Shown in pieces: positions 57,067-64,000 of a stretch of 64,000 nucleotides of DNA. The translations under genes and the position numbers were made by a program. The notes beneath the pieces were generated by a model, which was given only the letters and a program-made list of their open reading frames with translations, was not told where the DNA came from and searched no databases. The first letter of the stretch is position 1. Each line of letters opens with the position of its first letter. Source of the DNA: Erythroxylum novogranatense (Eukaryota; Streptophyta; Magnoliopsida; Malpighiales; Erythroxylaceae); the NCBI GenBank assembly GCA_029891385.1, contig CM057232.1, forward strand, positions 67,145,824 to 67,209,823. The letters are read 5' to 3'.

Positions 57067-57780
57067 AGAACATGAAAATAGCACAAATGAAATAAAATCA
57101 TATGCTAACATAAAAATGGATACAAAATGAAATAAAAATTAAACTCATCCTAATTCATAGGTTGCCTCCTAAATAATGCTTGTTTTGTTAACTCGACATA
57201 CCCTTCGTATTTGCCATCAACTTGGGTTTATAATTTGTGGCTTGCTTGCATTTGTTTCTCAACATAGTGGTTTAGTAGCCTATGAATAAACCACATGTTG
57301 TAAATTAATGATATGAGCATAACGTATTAAAATTATAAATCCAATTGACTCCATTATTGCCCTTTCATATAACAAACTATTAACAAAACAAGGAATAATA
57401 AAGCTCCCTAAATATTTAATTGACTCAAACAATTTGTCTTAGGGGAAGTGAGAACCATCCGTACTTAAGGTGACTACTAATAATTTATCAATAATTTCCT
57501 TATTTGTATCCTCCGCTTATTCTTTCTCACTCACCTTTGTCCACTAATCTACTTTCTCTTCCAAGATAGGGCTTCCTCCTCTTCTTCTTCCTTAATCATC
57601 TTTTTCTACTCTTCTACTTTCTCTTCCTAGATAAGAGTTTCCTTGTCTTCTTCAACTTCTACTTTTCCTATCGTCTATTCCTCTCACTTTTCTAAAACAA
57701 CAATTACCACCTCGTCCTTTTAAAATGCAATTTCATTGATGAAGTTGACCTTTATGTTCTCTTCACTTTGAGGCATCCAT
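56661..57780 (-). mobile_element. Gypsy gag-protease spacer remnant, second copy
   Basis: Homologous to 36246-37240. Minus-strand frames are Glu/Lys-rich and broken by stops. It includes the AAT/ATT microsatellite. Confidence 0.5.
56861..57064. repeat. AAT then ATT microsatellite, palindromic
   Basis: About 204 bases: some 33 AAT units up to about 56958, a short mixed centre, then ATT units to 57064. The halves are reverse complements, so one strand can fold on itself. The paralogous site near 36510 has only about five AAT units. Confidence 0.95.
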
Positions 57781-58309
57781 AAACTCAATTAGCCAACATC
57801 AAATAATTACTACAATTAGTTAAAATCAAATAAATAGTACCTAGGTGATGAATCCCTTTAAAATATCTTAAACAATAACACTTTTTCATGCAATTAGATT
57901 ATTGCATGATAATAAAAAAAGTAAAGATTAAAAGTATGTAATATATTAAAAGGGATACACGATATTTAGGTGTGTGTTTAATTATTTGTGTGAGTTACAA
58001 ATGAAACATTTATGTATTATTTTTTATAATTGTGCATATAACAATTTAAAAAATATCAGTTTTAAGTAATTAAAAATAAAAATATTTTGAAATAAAATAT
58101 AAAATTTTAAATACTTGTATTATTTATGAAAACCTTTTTCTACGATGCATATCTTGAAGCAAGCGTTTCTTCATGTAAACTCTCTCACTGCGCGTCATTT
58201 ACAGGTGAAATTTCTGCTTAACCTGGGAAAAACTTGTGTCTGCTATCAGCTATTAATTTACCGAGTATGACTTGTATCTTATAAAATATTTCGATGATGA
58301 CCTGCATGA

Positions 58310-58552
58310 TTACCAGAGCAACCAATAGAGCTTAGAGATCATGCTCCAGATGAAGTTCCAGGCAGTTTCATGCCTAGTTATGTTAACGGTCGTTCGAAGT
58401 ATCAAATGAATATTTATAGCAATCACCAGAGAAATTGCACATCCATGCTTCTCCTGTAGATTGTAGTTCAAGGATAATTCTATGCAAGATCGAGCTTGCG
58501 TGTTATCTGCAAGGTTTCTTGCGATAGTCACCAGCGAGGCTAGCAACACCAT
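58310..58552 (-). other. Conserved minus-strand reading frame, copy D
   Basis: 80 codons, shifted like copy C and lacking the first ATG context of A and B. Probably not a gene. Confidence 0.12.
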
Positions 58553-58796
58553 TTGTCATCGTAACCCACTAGCAAATTCGCTGAAGCAGTCGGTAGCTAA
58601 CCACATTCACATGCTGCGACTCAAAATCTAATTACGTGTTATCTTATTTAAATACATACAGATTAGGTTCGGAGAGAAAGTTCTGATGATCAGAGGTGAA
58701 TTTACAGAGAAATTTATGAAACCTCATTTAAAAAGCGATCAAAAAAAGCTTCCACTACTCATTGAAAGGCTTTTAACTTCCAATCAAAGTATCATT

Positions 58797-58967
58797 ATGA
58801 ATTCAGAACAGCAACAAAGAAACCAAGGAAATGGCGCTAATGAGGTCCCAAGGCTGATCCCAAACAGAGGTGGAGTTTTGAAGAGTAGCATAAAGAAGGT
58901 GGTTAATTCGGTTGTCGGGAAACCAAGTCCAAACTCTAAAGCCTCTTCAACTGTTCACCCTTCTTAG
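58797..58967 (+). CDS. Small conserved protein, copy D (56 aa)
   Basis: Same protein as copy A with Asp to Asn at position 2 and four extra residues (KPSP) after VVG, a 12 base in-frame difference. The remaining base changes are silent (GTT to GTC, TCG to TCT, TAA to TAG), while the flanks changed more: about seven differences in the first 45 bases after the stop. The TATA segment is missing: about 38 bases between CCTCATTT and AGCGAT are gone. So the reading frame is kept but the core promoter is not. Confidence 0.4.
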   Translation: MNSEQQQRNQGNGANEVPRLIPNRGGVLKSSIKKVVNSVVGKPSPNSKASSTVHPS

Positions 58968-59164
58968 TTAGCCTCTATATATTCTCCTAGTTCCATGCCT
59001 CTCGCCTGGCCTTGCTTCGTCTCTTGACTTGTGTCACTTGTTCCTATTGTTATTTCATTTTCCGGAATCAATGGTAAAAGAAAATTTGTATTATTAATGT
59101 ATGATATAGACTGATTAGGCTTTGGGGTTCATCCTTATCAAAGTTTATAGAATTGATGTTCTTT

Positions 59165-59170
59165 AATAAA
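59165..59170 (+). terminator. Poly(A) signal of small gene D
   Basis: AATAAA about 200 bases after the stop, as in the other copies. Confidence 0.4.
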
Positions 59171-59709
59171 TGTCCCGTGCTTTTCATTTTTTCCATTACA
59201 GTCTTGTACTTGTATTATTCAATTAGTCTTCAAAATTCTATTGGAATAACATTTTTTGTAATTTTTTCTATCATATGTCGCAAGCTTATATAGCTTATGT
59301 TTCTAGAAAAGGTTAACAAGAGAATACAAATATCTTATTGGAATTAAACTAAATGACCTATAATATTAGTTCTTTTACACCCTAACAAAGAGCCCACTCA
59401 ATGTACTCAAAGTGTTTATGGCGAAAATGTAAGAGCACTCATATCAATGCATAAAAGGATTCTTAAGTAAACGATTGCAATAAGATCATATCTCCACCTC
59501 TTATAAGTAAAATAAAAGAAAAAAATCAAAAGGTCTTAATACAAAATTTTAATTAGGCTGAGGTTAGGCTATGATAAGGATAATAAAAATGGCGATAAAA
59601 TTGAAGAACATTTTCGTAAACAAAACAACATGCAACTTGGTTTTTCACAATATAAGCCCTTCACACAATTATTCCATTTGTATGATAACCTTCATCCATT
59701 ACTACAAAA

Positions 59710-59940
59710 GCTTTAGCTTTTGTTCTTTGTCACTCTCACATCCTAAATCCCAAATTTCACCTTCTCTCATACACTCTCACTCTCACACTATTGTTCTCTC
59801 AAGCCTAAATCTTTAATTTCTTCTCATGCACTCTCTATGGCCTCCAATATGATCATTATTGCTTTTTACCATTTCAATTATATTGAAACCCATTTTTCTT
59901 CCAGTGCCCTTAATCTGATCTCCAATTTCTTGATATCCAC
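59710..59940 (+). repeat. Left inverted-repeat arm, unit D
   Basis: Aligned to 5629-5859 with moderate divergence. The right arm is not present. Confidence 0.6.
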
Positions 59941-59960
59941 AAAAGTCATTTCAAAAAATT

Positions 59961-60335
59961 TATGAATGGAAATTTAAGAATTGACTTGAGCTTTGGACTA
60001 GAAAGATCTGTGCTTATAGTTCAGAAGTTGATCTTAAGCCCTTTGTATAACCTTTGGCTTAGATAATTGCAGGAGTTGCACGTTTGGTTCCAACCGCCAG
60101 GTACTTTCTCTTTAGATTGAGGTATGTTAAAATTCGCAATCGTATTGTTGCTACAACTAGTACTTTCATCTCTTTTTCTATGCTTCGTTTGGACATGTTG
60201 GAGATGAAGGAGTTACATAGAACTCCCACTGGAGGTTTGAAAAATATGTCGACTAACGCACTATATTGAAGGTATATTTGACAGTTTTGTCTTGTTTTTC
60301 CTTTAATCTCTTTCAAAGAATTTATGAATTTGTGG
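59961..60335 (+). pseudogene. NOC2: Captured NOC2/REBELOTE-like fragment, copy D
   Basis: YEWKFKN, a stop, LELWTR, ICAYSSEVDLKP and [20 protein letters not shown] keep the frame that A and B lost by a 1-base deletion; [20 protein letters not shown] follows. Stops occur after KFKN, KPFV, PLA and FRLR. The exon ends at 60271 (TTGAAG) and the intron start GTATATTTG is kept; exon 2 is lost to the gypsy junction. It is nearer the family consensus in the RLVPTARYF block. Confidence 0.72.
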
Positions 60336-62013
60336 TGTGGATAGTCATAATTTATCGAAATATTTTTTGATGATTACTGAAGGCACATAACAAGCTGATT
60401 ATTTAAGGTTACAATAGAGGTCAAGTAATAACCCATATTCTGGAACTTATAATGCTGGATGGAAAAATCGACCAAATTTTTCTAGGGCTAACCTTGTAGG
60501 AACCAATTGGAGACCTTAAAGACCCTCAAGATTTCACAAAAAGGAAAGTAACTCATATATTGCCTTAGAATCAAAGTTTGGAGGTATTGAATCAAGGCTA
60601 GATGCAAAAATGGAAGCCCAAGCTGCAAGGACAGATTCAGCTAAGCTCATAATTTTCAAAGATGATGGAAGTGATGGGTACAATTGGATCGAAGGTGAAC
60701 AATATCGAGGAGGTATAGTAACGAAGTGATCAATTACTAAAAAGTTATCTAGTGAAGATTGATTAGATGATTAAAAATCAAGGATAAAGGTGCAGATGTG
60801 TCAGCCAGATAACCTCCCCATCACATTAGAACCTTATTAGAAAGAACATTTAAAGGCACTTCAGTTTAGAAGTGGAAAGGAGTTACTAGAGCCAGTCTTA
60901 AAGGAAGTTGTTGATCCAGTGGAGAAAAGTTAGGAAAAAGGTAAGGAGAAAGTAACTGAGGAGGAGGCCCCCATATGTTCCACCTCCACCATATGTTCCA
61001 CAATTATCATTTCTTAGGAGAGTGAGTCAAAATCTTGTGGAGACCCAATTTAACAAATTTTTGGAAAACTAAAGAAGTTCTATATGAGTTTTTCTTTGCC
61101 AGATGTTTTGGAGCATATGCCCAAGTATGCTACATTCCTAAAGGAATTACTTTCTCATAAGCGCACTTAGGATTCAAATCAGATAGTAGCATTGGTAACC
61201 AGTTGCAGCTCTGTGATACCGAACAATAAGCCATCGAAACTAATGGGTCCAGAAAGCTTTACTATTCCTTTTATTTTTAATGGTGTTAAATTTTCTAAAT
61301 ATTTATGTGATTTGGGAGTTAGTATTAATCTGATGCCATTGTCTAGTTTAAGGAAGCTAAACTTAGATGACATAACGGCAACATCAATTACAATTTAGCT
61401 AGTTGATTAGTCCATAAAGATTCCTTTTTGGAGTTGTCGAAGATGCTTTGGTAAAAGAAGATAAGTTGGATTCCTGTTGACTTTGTCATTCTTGATGTTG
61501 CTGAGGACATAAATTGTCCATTTAGTTTGGGACACTCATTTATGAATATTGGTCAGGTGTTGATTGATGTGAATAATGGTGCTTTGATTTTGTATATTGG
61601 TGATTAAAAAGTTAAGTTCAACATGAATAGGAGTTTGAAAAATAGGGAGGAGCCAAATTGTTATATGAGAATGGATGTGATGGATGAGTGTGTAGAGTAG
61701 ATAACTGGTAGAATGATAAAAACAAAGAGTAAGAGGGAACTAGAATTGAATGACAAAGACGAGAGTGGAAAGAGAAAGAAGGATGGAGAGGAAGAAGAGA
61801 AAAGTGAGAAGGAACCTTTGGTGAGGACCAAGCCACCCATACCACCTTCCAATGAGAGAGTACACACCCTAAAGTTAAAACCTTTACCTTCACACCTGAG
61901 GTATACATTTTTGGGTGAAAATCAAACATTATGTGTGATTATTTCAAACCAATTAAGTGATGAACAGGAGAGGAAGGTAGTAGAAGTTATAAGGAGGAGG
62001 ATGAAAGCGATAG
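60336..62013 (+). pseudogene. Gypsy gag-protease to RT-linker remnant
   Basis: Athila-type parts in order: YSGTYNAGWKNRPNFS (gag end), MEAQAARTDSAK, MPKYATFLKELLS-like sequence near 61115, LMGPESFTIPFIFNGVKFS, LCDLGVSINLMPLSSLRKLN (protease; the usual DLGAS is DLGVS), and KLKPLPSHLRYTFLGENQTL with SNQLSDEQERKVVEVI, the block just before RT. Many stops and frameshifts break it. The left edge lies in the NOC2 intron of unit D; the right edge is cut at 62014 by an LTR. Confidence 0.82.
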
Positions 62014-64000
62014 TGTAACATTCCGTCCTCAAATGAAGGGTGAGGACCCGAAACTTGTACACAAGGAGAGACAAAGGAAATGCATTGGTTTTGCTCACGC
62101 ATCTTATTAGCATACATGCATTTACATAATGATTACTGGCTCTTTAAGTGGTACATGCATTCATTGATTATTGCTAGGAATTAAAGATAGGGAATGTGAA
62201 TTGCTAAAATTTATGGGTAGAAGGTGTTGAAAGAGTGAAAATAATATGTTTGTGCTGCAAATTGGGATTTATTACTTAAGTAAATGTCTTGATAAATTTG
62301 CGGTTAAATTCTCGGTTAAATGGGATGGTTATTGATGTGGTATTGATGCTTGCATGAAAGGAGTAGAGTTGTGGTTGAAATCTGAAAAAATGGAACTTGT
62401 GCATGTTTCAGGTATTTGTTTATAACTTTTGATGTGGTTATGTTATTGAGTTGAGGTTTGCTTTAAATTAAACTTGAGAAGTATGGCTAGAATTCCTATG
62501 AAGGAAGTTCTGCTCAATTTTGGCTTGAAGAGCTGTGAATTTGACTCGGAAGTTGAGATTTGTGTGCTGGATAAACAGTATCCGGATCTTGGTTCTATTA
62601 TTGATGACCTGAAACTTTGAAAATTTTTCCAGGATAAAGGAGACAGATTTTGTGAAATTGGTATTACTGAAAGTTGAAGATTTATGTGTTAGCTTTCCAA
62701 CGCCACTGAGTATGGTTTTTTTGATGTGTAGGTTGTAAGTTATGGTCTGATAATGCTCAGGTGGTAATTCAGTCCAAAATGTGTTTTGGTGTGCAACTGC
62801 TCTAAGGGCATAGGTTTTGTACTTTTTGTGTTTTGATATTTCTTTGAGACTGTAAAGGGTGAAATTGGCTCTAGTGACGTTCTGGAAAGTTGTAGAGGAT
62901 TGTTATAGATTTCTAATGAGGTATTTTATGCGAATTTTGGATGTAAGGACTGTTAGATATAAAATTGTAAAGTTTTGGCTATGGATATGGTCATATGTTG
63001 TTTTAATACTAATTAACAGGGCAGCCACATTAATGGGTGGATTCGACCTAATTAGAGTTGGAATTTGCTTTGAAGTCCTTCCTGAGAATTGTAGTATATT
63101 GTTTGAGCTTTTTATTGCTATATAGCATGGAAAGTTTTGCTAAGGGGATGCGGAGTTATGAATTTTGAAAGATTGGGTTTCTGTTGAGAATAAATTGGGT
63201 AGGGTGAACCTTTTTTTGCAAATTTGATTTGGTTAGAGATGGAATTGACTTTAAGTTATTCCTAAAAGATGTAGCATTTGTTTTGCTCTTTTTATTGATA
63301 TAAAATTTGGAATTTTTGGTTAAGGGGATGAAAAGTTATGATTTTTGGAAGTTTTGATGTTGTTTAGTGTGAAGTTGATCGACCAGTCACCTTGTGTGGA
63401 GTTTTTGACCCATTTCGAGGTCGATTGAATTTTTAAGGCCTTCCTAAAAGTTGTAGAGGGTTCTTTTACCTTTCCGTAGACACCAAGTTTGTCAAATTTG
63501 GAGTTCTGGGTCAAAAGTTATTATGTTTATAAGTTGAGGTGTTGTTTAAAGTTTTGAGTAGATTACCGATCGGTCATCTTTGAGTGCATTTTTGACTCCT
63601 TTAGAGACCGAGTTTGCTTTTGAGTCCTTGAAAATTGTAGATCTATCTTTTATCTTTCCAACGATACTAAGTTTGTAAAATTTGGAGCTCGAAGTCAAAA
63701 GATGTGAAGGTTGGAAGTTAGGAGGTCGAAGAGAAAGCAATCGACCGCGCGCCCATTCGGGCGAGAGTAGTGCTCGGCCGCTCGCCCGATCGGGTGAGCG
63801 AGGCGCCCGCATGCTGGTCGATCAGCCCGCGGGATTGATTTTCTGCCGACCGACCTCTCTCCGCTCTTTTGGCCATAACTTCTTCGTCTGACCTCCGATC
63901 GACCCGATTTTTGAAGCGTTAGATTCCTAAGATATTTTTCTATCTTTCCATACTCAAATCGATCGGTTTTGACATTAAATGGAGGAAGATCGATTGGATT
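62014..64000 (+). repeat. Tekay-like LTR, 5' part, runs off window
   Basis: Begins TGTAACATTCCGTCC, the same class of start as the LTRs at 38593 and 45143, inside the codons of the gypsy remnant. It is non-coding with phrases such as TTAGCTTTCCAACGCCACTG and, at 63735-63850, a GC-rich island, then CGTCTGACCTCCGATCGACC. The remaining LTR and any internal region lie beyond 64000. Confidence 0.65.

Larger units (their letters stand above)
57918..60335 (+). repeat. Repeat unit D
   Basis: The most diverged copy. Small gene, gypsy stretch, left arm and first NOC2 exon, then cut in the intron near 60335 by gypsy sequence. Its upstream flank matches unit A rather than B or C. 57781-57917 before it is featureless. 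Confidence 0.8.

Noticed and set aside
56786..57111. Long poly-Asn and poly-Ile reading frames
   Set aside because: Pure translation of the AAT/ATT microsatellite; no coding signal.
1..64000. CRISPR arrays, bacterial operons, prophage
   Set aside because: The sequence is plant nuclear repeat DNA; no regularly spaced short repeats and no bacterial genes.

Overview
The window is AT-rich eukaryotic nuclear DNA from a flowering plant, probably a eudicot. It is packed with nested plant retrotransposons: Ty1/copia, Athila/Tat-like and Del/Tekay-like Ty3/gypsy, a plant-type LINE and a SINE remnant. It also holds degraded exons of two plant housekeeping genes. I see no complete recognised host gene, no rRNA, no intact tRNA gene and no CRISPR array. 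The species cannot be told from the sequence.

Layout. 1-3830: minus-strand copia remnant (LTR 3510-3830, PBS, gag piece) whose gag is cut at 1563/1564 by the end of another LTR-like sequence. 3831-14480: repeat unit A. 14481-19317: unit B. 33592-36245: unit C. 57918-60335: unit D. Each unit has a small conserved gene of 52-56 codons; A-C also have a TATA box upstream, and all four have a poly(A) signal downstream. A, B and D then run into a gene-capturing, Pack-MULE-like element. It has a ~230 bp inverted-repeat arm, a NOC2/REBELOTE-like fragment with its intron, and (A and B) an oppositely oriented fragment of a KH/CCCH zinc-finger gene. Unit A keeps both arms and carries a 4.4 kb copia element (7900-12340) with a perfect 5 bp target duplication; unit B keeps the empty site.

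Between units B and C lies a stack of retroelements. A long gypsy LTR (19318-20680 plus 29065-31970) is split by an Athila/Tat-like element (20681-29064, minus strand, target duplication AAATT). Next comes a truncated minus-strand copia (31971-33591). Between C and D lies older gypsy sequence, into which a 10.85 kb large retrotransposon derivative (38593-49442, LTRs of 4.3 kb, target duplication CTATC, no coding capacity) inserted. This is followed by a broken LINE (about 51313-54843) carrying a SINE fragment, and more gypsy debris with a 204 bp AAT/ATT palindromic microsatellite. After D, a plus-strand gypsy gag-pro piece is cut at 62014 by another long Tekay-like LTR that runs off the window.

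The most interesting content is the amplified cassette: a tiny, apparently constrained gene with its own promoter, joined to a transposon that captured exons of two host genes in convergent orientation. Sequence relations among the four copies indicate recombination or gene conversion.
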